A stretch of DNA of 64,000 nt from Acidobacteria bacterium 28-9 (GCA_002050355.1 MWYY01000057.1:1-64000); one strand, 5' to 3'. Counted from the stretch's first letter, positions 1 to 8,284 are shown. Translations and numbers: made by a program. The notes: generated by a model from the letters alone, not told the origin.

Positions 1-221
1 GTCTAAATCTACTTTGCAGACTCAAAATAGTCTTGAGCTGTTTCCCAGACTCGTCTTTTCCGACAACTAACAAGCGTCCTAGTTAGTTGAAAAGCTGCTG
101 ATTGTCAAGATACAAGCTGTTACCTGTTTTTATGGAGTGTTACAGAATGATAGAATGTCCTTTGTTATTCAATCAATAACACTCTGTAACGCTACATAAA
201 TATAGGTAAACAAAGGATATA

Positions 222-839
222 ATGTTTAGAACAAATAAAGCTCATCCCTGGCACGGGATTTCGATTGGCGAAAATGCGCCCGAAGAAGTTACGGTTTTTA
301 TCGAGATTGTACCGCCCGATACAGTGAAATATGAAGTTGACAAGGAAACCGGTTATTTGAAAATTGACCGTCCGCAGCAGTATTCAAACGTCGTTCCGGC
401 AAATTACGGTTTCCTACCGCAAACTTACTGCGATGAGCGCGTCGCAAAACTCGCCCGTGAAAAATCAGGCAAAGAAATCAGTCAGGGCGACGGCGACCCG
501 CTCGATATTCTGGTCTTGACTGAACATCATATTCCGCGCGGCGATATTATTCTGAAAGCCACGCCAATTGGGGGATTTTGTCTGATTGACGACGGCGAAG
601 CAGACGATAAAATTATCGCTATCTTGAAAGGCGATAAGGTTTTTCAGCAATACGGCGAAATTTCCGAATTGCCGAACGGCATTCTCGAACGATTCGAGCA
701 TTACTTCCTGACATATAAAAATCATCCAGACGAACCGAAAAGATGCGAAATCGCTTTTAGTTACGGGCGCGAACAATCCTTTGAGGTAATCAAAGCGGCG
801 ATGGCGGATTACACTGATTTGGCGGCAAAGCTAAAATAA
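222..839 (+). CDS. ppa: Inorganic pyrophosphatase (soluble, family I)
   Basis: Hydrolyses pyrophosphate to orthophosphate in the cytoplasm, pulling biosynthetic reactions forward. The 205-residue product has the usual family I length. It carries the family signature DGDPLDILVL at about residues 90-99, with the metal-binding aspartates, and an upstream KYEVDKETGYLKIDR stretch typical of the substrate pocket. The ATG at 222 follows an AAAGGA purine run about 5 bases upstream. The stop codon overlaps the first arm of an inverted repeat (838-882). The next gene is convergent, so ppa is probably transcribed alone. Function is assigned from family motifs; confidence is high. Confidence 0.95.
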   Translation: MFRTNKAHPWHGISIGENAPEEVTVFIEIVPPDTVKYEVDKETGYLKIDRPQQYSNVVPANYGFLPQTYCDERVAKLAREKSGKEISQGDGDPLDILVLTEHHIPRGDIILKATPIGGFCLIDDGEADDKIIAILKGDKVFQQYGEISELPNGILERFEHYFLTYKNHPDEPKRCEIAFSYGREQSFEVIKAAMADYTDLAAKLK

Positions 840-882
840 GTGAGAACTGAGCTGGAAGATTAATAATTTTTAATTCTCACTT
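838..882. repeat. Intergenic inverted repeat at the ppa stop codon
   Basis: AAGTGAGAA (838-846) and TTCTCACTT (874-882) form a perfect 9-bp stem with a 27-base AT-rich loop between convergent genes. The left arm starts inside the ppa TAA. It may act as a bidirectional terminator, but there is no clean T-tract. It resembles the other phased intergenic arrays of this window that start at stop codons. Confidence 0.5.
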
Positions 883-905
883 CTGATTTCTCAGCTACGT
901 GAGTT

Positions 906-1448
906 TCATTTCAGTTCACCTGATGTTTTCTGCTTTACAAAAATCGGTTCAAAAAGCTCGTCGGTCGTTTTCCATTTGCCAAAGTTCGAAACGGGTACGG
1001 CTTGTGAAGGCGGCAAAGCCTTATGTTCTTCGCTTGATTTGAAAGATTTTTTAACATTCTCCAAATTATACGGAGAGTCAGATTTCTGTTCGGCAAAATA
1101 AGTTTCAAACACAAAAGCATAGATAATTCTGACCGTACCAACCAGAAAAATTGTTGTCATAATTGCCCAACTTATTTGCTCAAACCAAGTATCGCTCGGC
1201 GAACTTTCAACTAAAACATCATTCGGCGGAAACATCGGCGCGAGAAAAACATAAATCGGAAACAAAATCACGCTCAGCAAAATCAATTTCACGCCTTGCC
1301 GAATTCCCTTTTGCCTTAAGGAGCTTGGCGAAAGCAGTTCGCCGTTCGTTTCGACAAAGGTCTTTAATTTCTCCAGATTAAACCCGCATTTCCGGCAATA
1401 TTGTGTGGTTCCGTTTGATTGTATTTCAGCGCATTTTGGGCAAAACAT
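906..1448 (-). CDS. Zinc-ribbon membrane protein, function unknown
   Basis: The 180-residue protein begins MFCPKCAEI and has a second CRKCG pair near residue 18, forming a four-cysteine zinc ribbon. Two hydrophobic segments follow, at about residues 53-72 and 92-112, so a cytoplasmic N-terminal ribbon followed by a membrane hairpin is likely. The C-terminal tail is polar and charged. The ATG at 1448 is preceded by a strong AGGAGG ribosome-binding site, which fixes the start. Such zinc-ribbon membrane proteins are common in Acidobacteria without assigned function. It stands between ppa (convergent) and the carboxyltransferase gene on the same strand. Confidence 0.75.
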   Translation of the reverse strand: MFCPKCAEIQSNGTTQYCRKCGFNLEKLKTFVETNGELLSPSSLRQKGIRQGVKLILLSVILFPIYVFLAPMFPPNDVLVESSPSDTWFEQISWAIMTTIFLVGTVRIIYAFVFETYFAEQKSDSPYNLENVKKSFKSSEEHKALPPSQAVPVSNFGKWKTTDELFEPIFVKQKTSGELK

Positions 1449-1514
1449 AAATTTTCCTCCTAAAAAGATTCGTAAAAGGTCAAACGAACACTATTCATGG
1501 TTTGTTCAGTGAAA

Positions 1515-3143
1515 TTAAATTTCAAGATTCGACGGCAAGACAAACGCGCCGATGTGCGGTTTCTCCGTATTCAAACAAGTTTGCAAAGCAAGCGTTAAAG
1601 CGTCGCGCAAGTTATCCGGCGTAACAATCGCATCTAGCAGTCCGCGTGCCGCCGCGTGTTTTGCATCAAGCTCGCGATCGTAAGTTTCGCGCACCTTTTG
1701 CATCTCGGCTTTAATTTCTTCGTTCGGTTCTTTGCCTTCTTTTTTGAGTTTTTCAATCTGCGTTCCAAAAATCGCCTGCGCCGCGCTGTCGCCTTCCATT
1801 ACACCCATTCTGCCTGTCGGCAAACTGAAGATAAAATCCGGGTCAAAGCCTTGTCCAGCCATCGCGTAATAACCTGCGCCGGAAGCGTGATTGATTGTCA
1901 AAACCAGTTTCGGAACTGTCGCCGTTGCCATCGCTTCGACAAACATTGCGCCCGCCCGAATTATTCCTGAATGCTCGGCTTCGGCGCCGACCATAAAACC
2001 GGAAACGTCCTGCACGAACAATAAAGGTGTCGAATGACGATTACAATTTTCGATAAAATATGCTGTTTTTTCTGCACTTTCCGTGTAAACAATACCGCCG
2101 AATTTCGGTGCTTTGCCTTGCGCGCCGCGAACCATTCCGCGTGAATTGGCAATCACGCCGACTAGAATTCCGCCGATTCGCGTCGTTCCGCAAATCATTT
2201 CTTTGGCATAATCAGCTTGAAATTCGTCAAGTTCGCCCGCATCTAAAAAGCAATTTAAAACTTCGCGCATTTCATACGGAGCGCGATGGTCTTCCGGCAA
2301 AATTTCGTAAAGTTTCTCCGGATTATTTTTCGGTTTTTTCGCTTCGATAATCGAAATTCTTGTTTCTTCTTTTCTTGGCAATTCCGAAACTAATTGGCGG
2401 ATTTTTTCCAAACATTCAGCTTCCGTTTTCGTGCGAAAATGTGCCACACCGCTAATTGCATTGTGCGTCATCGCGCCGCCGAGCGTTTCATTATCAATAG
2501 TCTGTCCGGTTGCGCCCTTGACTAAATTCGCGCCGCCGAGTCCCATAAACGAAGTCCCTTCAACCATCAAAATCACATCCGAGAGCGCGGGCAAATACGC
2601 GCCGCCGGCGACGCACATTCCCATCACGGCTGCAATCTGCGGAACTTTCAGATAGCGACGCATAATCGAATTGTAATAAAAAATCCGCGCCGCGCCATAT
2701 TGACCGGGAAACACGCCGCCTTGAAACGGCAGATTCACGCCCGCCGAATCAACCAGATAAATTATCGGCACCCGGTTTCGCATCGCAATTTCCTGCGCCC
2801 GAAGAATCTTTTTAATAGTTTCGGGATACCAAGCGCCCGCTTTTATCGTCGCGTCATTTGCCACGACAACGCACTCGCGCCCGTGAATCTTGCCGATAGA
2901 AGTAACAACCGCCGCAGCCGGAGCTTGACCTTTATATTCGTCATAAGCGACGAGCAAACCGATTTCCTGGTTGTAAGAATCTTTATCAAACAGCAAATCA
3001 ATTCTTTCACGTGCCGTTAGTTTTCCTTGCTTGTGAATTTTTTCGATTTTTTCCGCGCCGCCGCCGAGCTTAAGTTTGCGTTCGAGACGCAAAAATTCTT
3101 CGGAAAGTTCGAGCAGGCGTGATTTTTTTCCTGATTTTTTCAT
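1515..3143 (-). CDS. Acyl-CoA carboxylase, carboxyltransferase (beta) subunit, MccB-like
   Basis: A 542-residue biotin-dependent carboxyltransferase. It moves carboxyl from carboxybiotin to an acyl-CoA, probably methylcrotonyl-, propionyl- or a related CoA. The N-terminal crotonase-like half has KLTARERI, IYLVDSAGVNLP and the oxyanion-hole glycines in MCVAGGAYLPALSD. The C-terminal half has GFMVGAEAE and the NHASGAGYYAMAG region. The order and the phrase LVKGATGQ favour the methylcrotonyl-CoA carboxylase type, but substrate cannot be fixed from sequence. No biotin carboxylase or biotin-carrier gene lies nearby, so the alpha subunit must be encoded elsewhere. The ATP-grasp gene lies 17 bp upstream on the same strand, suggesting co-transcription. 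Confidence 0.88.
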   Translation of the reverse strand: MKKSGKKSRLLELSEEFLRLERKLKLGGGAEKIEKIHKQGKLTARERIDLLFDKDSYNQEIGLLVAYDEYKGQAPAAAVVTSIGKIHGRECVVVANDATIKAGAWYPETIKKILRAQEIAMRNRVPIIYLVDSAGVNLPFQGGVFPGQYGAARIFYYNSIMRRYLKVPQIAAVMGMCVAGGAYLPALSDVILMVEGTSFMGLGGANLVKGATGQTIDNETLGGAMTHNAISGVAHFRTKTEAECLEKIRQLVSELPRKEETRISIIEAKKPKNNPEKLYEILPEDHRAPYEMREVLNCFLDAGELDEFQADYAKEMICGTTRIGGILVGVIANSRGMVRGAQGKAPKFGGIVYTESAEKTAYFIENCNRHSTPLLFVQDVSGFMVGAEAEHSGIIRAGAMFVEAMATATVPKLVLTINHASGAGYYAMAGQGFDPDFIFSLPTGRMGVMEGDSAAQAIFGTQIEKLKKEGKEPNEEIKAEMQKVRETYDRELDAKHAAARGLLDAIVTPDNLRDALTLALQTCLNTEKPHIGAFVLPSNLEI

Positions 3144-3160
3144 TTAAGAAATATAAAAGT

Positions 3161-4516
3161 TTACTCTTTTTTGCTAATAATAAACGTCGGCACCATTCCG
3201 CCGCCGCTCGAAATGTTTGCTAGTTCTGAAGAAGAAAGCCGAGTGAATGCCGAACCGACTTTGCCGTTGAAAAGAAGCGGGTCTAAATCCACAAGCTGCT
3301 CGATGTTATGAATTTTTCCGTTGTCGTCGAGCATCGGAAAAATTTCCTTCGACGTTTCGACGCGCTCCTGAACGAGATAATCGCCGTCTGCCAAAGCCGA
3401 TTTTATTGCTTCGTCCCATTCCGCATCGCTCGAATTCCAGCCGATATAAATTCCATGTCCGCCGTAATCATCGTTTGGTTTTAAAACTAATTTGCTTGAA
3501 TTTGCGCGTGTCCAATTGACTAAATCAACCTCGTCCGATTGATAGATTGTCTTTTCTTCTCTAAATTTTCTCGTCCAGGGAATGTGCGCGCCAATTGCGT
3601 TTATCTCGTTTTCATCGAAAAGATGTGCGTATCGTTCGTTTGTCAAAACGGCGAAAATCGCTTTTTTGTGGACGAGTTTCGAGCGAAAATTGTTGACCAT
3701 ACAAATTGCACCGGCGCGATATGCTTCAAGCAACGCGGGCGCGGAATTGATAATCGGCAAATACTCATTGACCAGAAGACGTTTGTAAACTATGTCAATC
3801 ACAATATCTTTGCAGAGCAGGTTTTTGCCGTCGAATTCGAGTTCGTCCGGCGAGCAGATTACCGATTGGTAACCTTGCGACTCAAAATAATCTTTGAACA
3901 ATTCAAACTCTTTAAGCGTCGGCAAATCCTTCAAATCAACGATAGCAATAACCGGATTTTTCTCCGGCTTGCGTCCTAAAAATTCTTCGTAAGCCGCGAG
4001 CAGAACTTCGAGCATTTTCGGTCTGCCTTCAAAACCGCGCACGTCGTAGGTTTCGGCAAACTTTTTCATAACCGGCAAATTTTTGAAAATTTCCGTCGCC
4101 GAATCCGCGTAAGCAATGCCTGCCGGACTTTCGCCGTTAAGCTCGACAAACGAATAAGCGTTTTCAGTCAAAAAAGAATCGAGCCGCGCCGTCGGCGAAA
4201 CACGGCGGTATTTCGGGTCAATCGCCAGCAATTCTTTTTCAATTTCGGTGACGCCGAGTTCGTCTAAAATTTCATTGCTTTCGACTGCCGCATCTTTTAC
4301 TTTTTGCAGCGCGCTCCAAATGGTTTCGCAAATCAGCACAACACTTTGCCAATCGCTTTCGGTTACAAAATGCGGGCGCAGATAAGGCGAGAGCGGGCGA
4401 CCACCGAATATCAACCGCGCGTTTTCCTGTTCGCTTTGCAGTGCGCTGCTTGACGCGGCGGCTAAATCGGAATCTTCCAAAAGTTCGTGATAATGTGCAA
4501 CGGCTTTTTTCAACAT
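3161..4516 (-). CDS. ATP-grasp-fold protein, probably circularly permuted; function unknown
   Basis: I place the start at the ATG at 4516 (MLKKAVAHYHELLED). An open frame reaches 4567, but its extra 17 residues translate an intergenic repeat. The 451-residue protein has the ATP-grasp look: KLVLKPNDDYGGHGIYIGW (ATP-binding lysine and glycine-rich loop), then DYLVQERV and a late metal-site region. The FVELNGESPAGIAYAD segment resembles the glutathionylspermidine-synthase-like, circularly permuted branch. ATP-grasp enzymes ligate a carboxylate to an amine or thiol through acyl-phosphate; the substrates here are unknown. It sits just downstream of the 196-residue unknown gene and may work with it. 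Confidence 0.65.
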   Translation of the reverse strand: MLKKAVAHYHELLEDSDLAAASSSALQSEQENARLIFGGRPLSPYLRPHFVTESDWQSVVLICETIWSALQKVKDAAVESNEILDELGVTEIEKELLAIDPKYRRVSPTARLDSFLTENAYSFVELNGESPAGIAYADSATEIFKNLPVMKKFAETYDVRGFEGRPKMLEVLLAAYEEFLGRKPEKNPVIAIVDLKDLPTLKEFELFKDYFESQGYQSVICSPDELEFDGKNLLCKDIVIDIVYKRLLVNEYLPIINSAPALLEAYRAGAICMVNNFRSKLVHKKAIFAVLTNERYAHLFDENEINAIGAHIPWTRKFREEKTIYQSDEVDLVNWTRANSSKLVLKPNDDYGGHGIYIGWNSSDAEWDEAIKSALADGDYLVQERVETSKEIFPMLDDNGKIHNIEQLVDLDPLLFNGKVGSAFTRLSSSELANISSGGGMVPTFIISKKE

Positions 4517-4524
4517 AAGTTTTT

Positions 4525-4576
4525 TAATGGTGAATGGTGAATGTAAGAATTGGTTTTCATTAACCATTCACCATTA
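4525..4576. repeat. Inverted heptad-type intergenic repeat (ATGGTGA units)
   Basis: TAATGGTGAATGGT (4525-4538) and ACCATTCACCATTA (4563-4576) are perfect 14-bp inverted arms around a 24-base loop; the arms are built from 7-bp units. The right arm supplies the stop codon of the upstream gene (4574-4576). It is closely related in sequence to the element at 10677-10756. Confidence 0.75.
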
Positions 4577-5164
4577 TTTCTTCTGCGCTGCGGCGGCTTT
4601 TTTATTTAGCCATTTCGCCCAGCGTTCCATATACGGGCGAAGCGGTTTGAAAAATTTCGCGCGCTTACTGTTTACAGAGTTTTTCTCGCTCCAATCTTTC
4701 AGATTTTTCTGCGCGTATTGCCGGATTTGCGGTTCGAGATTTGTTTTCTTAACCGAATGACGCAAAGTTAAATAATAATGCTGACCGACGAGTGAAAAAA
4801 CCAAACCGGCGAGATTGCTTTTGAAAGACGTTTTCGCCATCCAGCGTTTTGCAAATTTTTCGGTCGGTTGGAGCAGCGCGCCGACGGAGATTTCGAGCCA
4901 CGCCGCCTGGTTTTGCGTGCGCGGATGATAAAGTCCGGGTAAGTCGCCTTTTATCGGCGCATTCATTCCTTTCAGTTGCGGCGTTTTGATAAAATCCACG
5001 AGCCGCAGTTTCTCCAAACCGCGAATGTGTTCGGTCGGGATAAACGAAATGATTTTTTGAACGTCTTCATCCGCGCCTTTCGGCAAAGCGATGCTCGATT
5101 GATTTTCGATTTTGATGCGGGTTGATTTTTCGGCGGTTCTGATGCCTGCTGTTTTTATTGCCAT
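4574..5164 (-). CDS. Conserved-looking hypothetical protein (196 aa)
   Basis: I do not recognise a named family. The protein is basic and soluble. A low-complexity N-terminus is followed by a compact segment at about residues 35-155 containing FIPTEHIRGLEKLRLVD, LPGLYHPR and VFSLVGQHYYLTLRHSV. That histidine/aromatic-rich core looks conserved rather than random. The C-terminus is Lys/Ala-rich (about residues 170-196). There is no signal peptide or membrane segment. It lies 57 bp upstream of the ATP-grasp gene on the same strand, with only the inverted repeat between them, so the pair may be functionally linked. Its stop codon is contributed by the repeat. Confidence 0.55.
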   Translation of the reverse strand: MAIKTAGIRTAEKSTRIKIENQSSIALPKGADEDVQKIISFIPTEHIRGLEKLRLVDFIKTPQLKGMNAPIKGDLPGLYHPRTQNQAAWLEISVGALLQPTEKFAKRWMAKTSFKSNLAGLVFSLVGQHYYLTLRHSVKKTNLEPQIRQYAQKNLKDWSEKNSVNSKRAKFFKPLRPYMERWAKWLNKKAAAAQKK

Positions 5165-5179
5165 AACTTTTGTCTAAAT

Positions 5180-5272
5180 TGTAAATCGTAAATCGAGAAT
5201 AGTAAATTGCGCGACAAAGTTGTTGTATAAACGCGACAGAAACAAAGTGAAAACTGAAAAGTGAAAGGTGAA
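5180..5272. repeat. Two heptad arrays upstream of lpxC
   Basis: Four consecutive 7-bp units of the type NGTAAAT (5180-5207) are followed, after a 37-base gap, by four units of the type ARSTGAA (5245-5272). The phase is exact within each block while the sequence drifts, as in the other intergenic arrays of this window. The blocks lie between divergent genes and upstream of the predicted lpxC promoter. Confidence 0.65.
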
Positions 5273-5311
5273 AAGTCTTTTAATCAAAACAATTTAACGA
5301 TTTGTCATAAA

Positions 5312-5328
5312 TTGGCACGAGTTTTGTT
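5312..5328 (+). promoter_or_regulatory. Candidate sigma-54 promoter of lpxC
   Basis: TTGGCACG followed by AGTT and TTGTT matches the -24/-12 consensus (TTGGCACG-N4-TTGCA) with correct spacing. The main deviation is T for C in the -12 GC. It ends 26 bp before the lpxC start, a plausible distance. rpoN is in this window, but no activator gene or enhancer site was identified. Confidence 0.45.
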
Positions 5329-5354
5329 TATAAAATAATTTCTTCACAAAAGAA

Positions 5355-6206
5355 ATGAATCAAACCACTCTGAAAAATTCAATCAAAACAAGCGGCATCG
5401 GCTTGCATACCGGCGTTGCCGTCAACTTGAAACTCAAGCCTGCGCCGGAAAACACCGGTTATATTTTCGTCCGCACGGACTTGGATGATTTTGAAATTCC
5501 CGCGTCGGTCGAATATATATCGCATTGCAGCTATGCGACGACGCTTTTAAGACGCGGCGTCGTTTTGTCAACGTGCGAGCATTTACTTTCGGCTCTGCGC
5601 GGAGCAAACGTGGACAATTGTTTTATCGAACTCGACAACATAGAAATTCCTATTATGGACGGTTCAAGCGAGATATTTTTAGATTTAATCGAACGCGCCG
5701 GAACGACCCGGCAAAACGCGCCGCGAAGGTTTTTGAAAATTTTGGAAAAGATAATGGTTGAACAAGGTGATAGAAAAATGTCTGTCGAGCCGTCAGACAG
5801 TTACGAAATCGAATGTTTGATTGATTTTCCACATCCGTTTATCAATCGGCAAACTTTTAATTTCACTTTGAGCAACGGCTCGTTCGGGCGCGAAATCGCT
5901 TCGGCGCGCACATTCGGCTTTGCACACGAAATTGAAATGCTGCGAAAAGCAAATTTGACGCTCGGCGGCTCTCTAGAAAACGCGATTGTTCTCACGCCCG
6001 ACGGAATGCTCAACGAAAATCCGCTTCGTTACACGGACGAATTCGTGCGCCACAAAATTCTCGATATTATCGGCGATTTTGCCCTGCTCGGAATGCCTGT
6101 CATGGGAAAAATAAAAGCCGAAAAAAGCGGACACTCGGTTCACGCTTCTTTGATGAGTAAATTATTGAAAAATGAAAAGGCTTGGGAAATTGTCGAGTCT
6201 GTCTAG
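5355..6206 (+). CDS. lpxC: UDP-3-O-acyl-N-acetylglucosamine deacetylase
   Basis: Zn-dependent deacetylase performing the committed step of lipid A synthesis. Family hallmarks are visible: KTSGIGLHTG near residue 12, the zinc/substrate region STCEHLLSALRG (about 72-83), IELDNIEIPIMDGSS (about 90-104), FVRHKILDIIGDFALLG with the second zinc histidine, and the C-terminal GHSVHASL with the catalytic histidine. At 283 residues it is slightly short at the C-terminus compared with about 305 in E. coli. The last codons (VESV-stop) are made of the 9-bp repeat that follows, so the original 3' end may have been replaced. It implies an LPS-bearing outer membrane. No FabZ fusion is present. Confidence 0.95.
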   Translation: MNQTTLKNSIKTSGIGLHTGVAVNLKLKPAPENTGYIFVRTDLDDFEIPASVEYISHCSYATTLLRRGVVLSTCEHLLSALRGANVDNCFIELDNIEIPIMDGSSEIFLDLIERAGTTRQNAPRRFLKILEKIMVEQGDRKMSVEPSDSYEIECLIDFPHPFINRQTFNFTLSNGSFGREIASARTFGFAHEIEMLRKANLTLGGSLENAIVLTPDGMLNENPLRYTDEFVRHKILDIIGDFALLGMPVMGKIKAEKSGHSVHASLMSKLLKNEKAWEIVESV

Positions 6207-6676
6207 TCTGTCGAGTCTGTTGAGTCTTTTAGGATTTTATGATTAGATGTTTTGCTAATGAAAAAGTCACTCGAGATATTTCATCTAACATTTGATAAAC
6301 AACTTCAAAATCCTTTTGAGAAATGTAATTGGTGTCGAGTGCAACATACATATGCGACTGAACTTCGGCAACCGAACTGCGAGAGATATTCAGAAAATGT
6401 GCAAAATCTTTATCCGAACGTCTTGCTTGACCTTCCGCGATATTTGCCATAATTGAAACGCTTGACCGACGAATTTGGTCTCGCAATCCGTAATCTCTGG
6501 CAAATTCTCCGTCTTTGGTCAAATCATAAATAACTTTTGTAACTTGTCGCGCTTTTTGCCAAGCCAGAATATCTTCAAATCTCTTAAAAGTTGACATAAC
6601 TTCACTCAATTTTTTCTACTTTTATCCCTAATCAAGTTCATCGAACTCGATAGACTCGATAGACTCGACAGACTCA
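6192..6676. mobile_element. IVS-like unit: inverted 9-bp arrays bracketing an S23-type gene
   Basis: The left array has four 9-bp copies of GTCGAGTCT type (6192-6227). The right array, about 6640-6676, has about four copies of the same 9-mer in inverted orientation (GAGTCTATC type on the minus strand). Between them is only the four-helix-bundle gene. The lpxC stop (6204-6206) lies within the left array and the gnd stop (6674-6676) in the right one. The family is known from intervening sequences in 23S rRNA, which are also bracketed by complementary arms. That this ~485-bp unit is, or was, mobile is inference. Confidence 0.5.
6229..6597 (-). CDS. Four-helix-bundle protein (S23 / 23S rRNA intervening-sequence protein family)
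   Basis: The 122-residue protein (ATG at 6597; a TTG alternative lies 4 codons upstream) has the classic family pattern: FKRFEDILAWQKARQV at the N-terminus, GLRDQIRRSSVSIMANIAEGQ in the middle, and a long helix SRSSVAEVQSHMYVALD. The family folds as a four-helix bundle and forms pentamers. It was first described as ORFs in 23S rRNA intervening sequences; its biochemical role is unknown. Here it is convergent with lpxC, separated by 22 bp, and enclosed by inverted 9-bp repeat arrays. Confidence 0.9.
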   Translation of the reverse strand: MSTFKRFEDILAWQKARQVTKVIYDLTKDGEFARDYGLRDQIRRSSVSIMANIAEGQARRSDKDFAHFLNISRSSVAEVQSHMYVALDTNYISQKDFEVVYQMLDEISRVTFSLAKHLIIKS

Positions 6677-8284
6677 ATTCCAATCTTCCATATGAAAAAT
6701 GCCTTCTTTATCAATGCGCTGAAAGGTATGTGCGCCGAAGAAATCGCGCTGCGCCTGTATCAGATTCGCGGGCAAACGCTCGGAGCGGAACGCATCGAAA
6801 TAAGCGAGTGCCGATGACAGACACAAAACGGGAACGCGGCTGTCTGTAAATTTTTCAACTACCGCACGCCAATCTTCGCGGTTTTCGTTGAGCATTTCCG
6901 CGAATTTGTCGTCTAACATCAAATTCGGTAAATCTGGATTTTCGGCAAAAGCGCGGCGCATTTCTTCGAGCAGCGCGGAACGAATAATGCAGCCGCCGCG
7001 CCAGATTTTTGCGATTTCCGACAAATCCAAGCCGTATTTTTTTTCCGCCGAAGCCGTGTGAAGCAGCGACATTCCCTGCGCGTAAGTTACGATAAACGAA
7101 CTGAGCAGCGCGTTTTTTAATTCTTCGACAAACCTGTCAAAATCTCCGGCAAATTCTTCGCGCAAGTCAGCGTTTTTGCTTTCGTCGGAAACATTTTCAA
7201 CCGTTTGCGCCAGATGCTGCGCGGCGTGTTCTTCAATTTGTGTTTTGTGTAGTTCGGTAACTGCGGTTTCGACTTCGCGCTCGGCTCTGACAGCTTTCGG
7301 GCTGGTTACGAGTTTGCTTGAAACGGTTTGTCCGTCCTGCGGAAGCCGCGCGTCAACTCGCGTTATTTGACTGCCGTATTTTTGGGCAATCAACATTCGC
7401 ACGTCTTTCTGCGCGGAGATTTGCCGCATCGAAACGGCGGAATCAATCGTCGGAATCGGCACGCCGAAATCCATCGCGGCTTGCGAAGTCCATTTGCCCG
7501 TTCCCTTTTGCGCGGCTTTGTCGAGAATCATCTCAACCAGCGGCTTGTTAGTTTCGTCATCGCATTTCAGCAGAACTTCCGATGTAATTTCCACCAGAAA
7601 AGAATTCAGCTCCGAGTTATTCCAGGTGGCAAAAGTCTTGCTCATCTCGCTGTAATTCATCTTCAAAACGCGAAACATAAAATCGTAAGTTTCCGCCAGA
7701 ATCTGCATCAAGCCGTATTCGATGCCGTTGTGAACCATTTTGACGAAATGTCCCGCGGAACTTGCGCCGATATATGTTACGCATGGCTCGCCGCTGACTT
7801 TTGCGGAAACGGCTTCAAAAATCAGCGCAACCTGTTTATAAACATCCTCTTTACCGCCGGGCATAATGCTCGCGCCGTGCCGCGCTCCTTCTTCGCCGCC
7901 GGAAACGCCGACGCCGAGAAATTCGATTCCTTTGTCGGCGAGATATTTTTCGCGCGTTTCCGTATCAACGAAATGTGAATTGCCGCCGTCTATAATAATG
8001 TCGCCCTTGTCCAGATACGGCAGCAGATTTTCAATCACGCCGTCAACGATTTTTCCCGCCGGAACGAGCAGCATAATTTTTCTGGGTGTTTCCAGATTTT
8101 CGACAAAAGCGCCGATAGTTTCAGCCGCCGTAACTTTCATATCCGCGCCTTCTTGGATAAGAAGTTCACGCTTCGCCGCGTCCAAATCATAACCGATGCA
8201 GGCGAAACCGTTTTCCGCGACGTTGAGCAAAAAGTTTCTGCCCATCGTTCCTAGTCCGACCATTCCGAATTGTGCTTTATTCAT
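6674..8284 (-). CDS. gnd: 6-phosphogluconate dehydrogenase (decarboxylating)
   Basis: Oxidises 6-phosphogluconate to ribulose-5-phosphate and CO2 with NADP+ in the pentose phosphate pathway. I start at the ATG at 8284 (MNKAQFGMVGLGTMGRN), which puts the Rossmann GxGxMG loop at residues 8-13. IIIDGGNSHF, GVSGGEEGARHGASIMPGG (substrate loop) and VKMVHNGIEYGLMQ (catalytic Lys and Asn-Gly) are all present. The C-terminal part has IWRGGCIIRS. At 536 residues it is about 65 longer than the classic 470-residue enzyme. Most of the extra length is an acidic/Gln-rich insertion at about residues 340-395, between the catalytic body and the long helical domain. The stop lies in the 9-bp repeat array. Confidence 0.93.
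   Translation of the reverse strand: MNKAQFGMVGLGTMGRNFLLNVAENGFACIGYDLDAAKRELLIQEGADMKVTAAETIGAFVENLETPRKIMLLVPAGKIVDGVIENLLPYLDKGDIIIDGGNSHFVDTETREKYLADKGIEFLGVGVSGGEEGARHGASIMPGGKEDVYKQVALIFEAVSAKVSGEPCVTYIGASSAGHFVKMVHNGIEYGLMQILAETYDFMFRVLKMNYSEMSKTFATWNNSELNSFLVEITSEVLLKCDDETNKPLVEMILDKAAQKGTGKWTSQAAMDFGVPIPTIDSAVSMRQISAQKDVRMLIAQKYGSQITRVDARLPQDGQTVSSKLVTSPKAVRAEREVETAVTELHKTQIEEHAAQHLAQTVENVSDESKNADLREEFAGDFDRFVEELKNALLSSFIVTYAQGMSLLHTASAEKKYGLDLSEIAKIWRGGCIIRSALLEEMRRAFAENPDLPNLMLDDKFAEMLNENREDWRAVVEKFTDSRVPVLCLSSALAYFDAFRSERLPANLIQAQRDFFGAHTFQRIDKEGIFHMEDWN

Noticed and set aside
135-190. Inverted sequence GTTACAG ... CTGTAAC upstream of ppa
   Set aside because: The arms are only 7 bp and the surrounding pairing is out of register; too weak to call an operator or terminator.
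4517-4567. Extended N-terminus of the ATP-grasp protein
   Set aside because: The additional 17 codons translate the ATGGTGA inverted repeat and would add a nonconserved leader; the ATG at 4516 is the more natural start.
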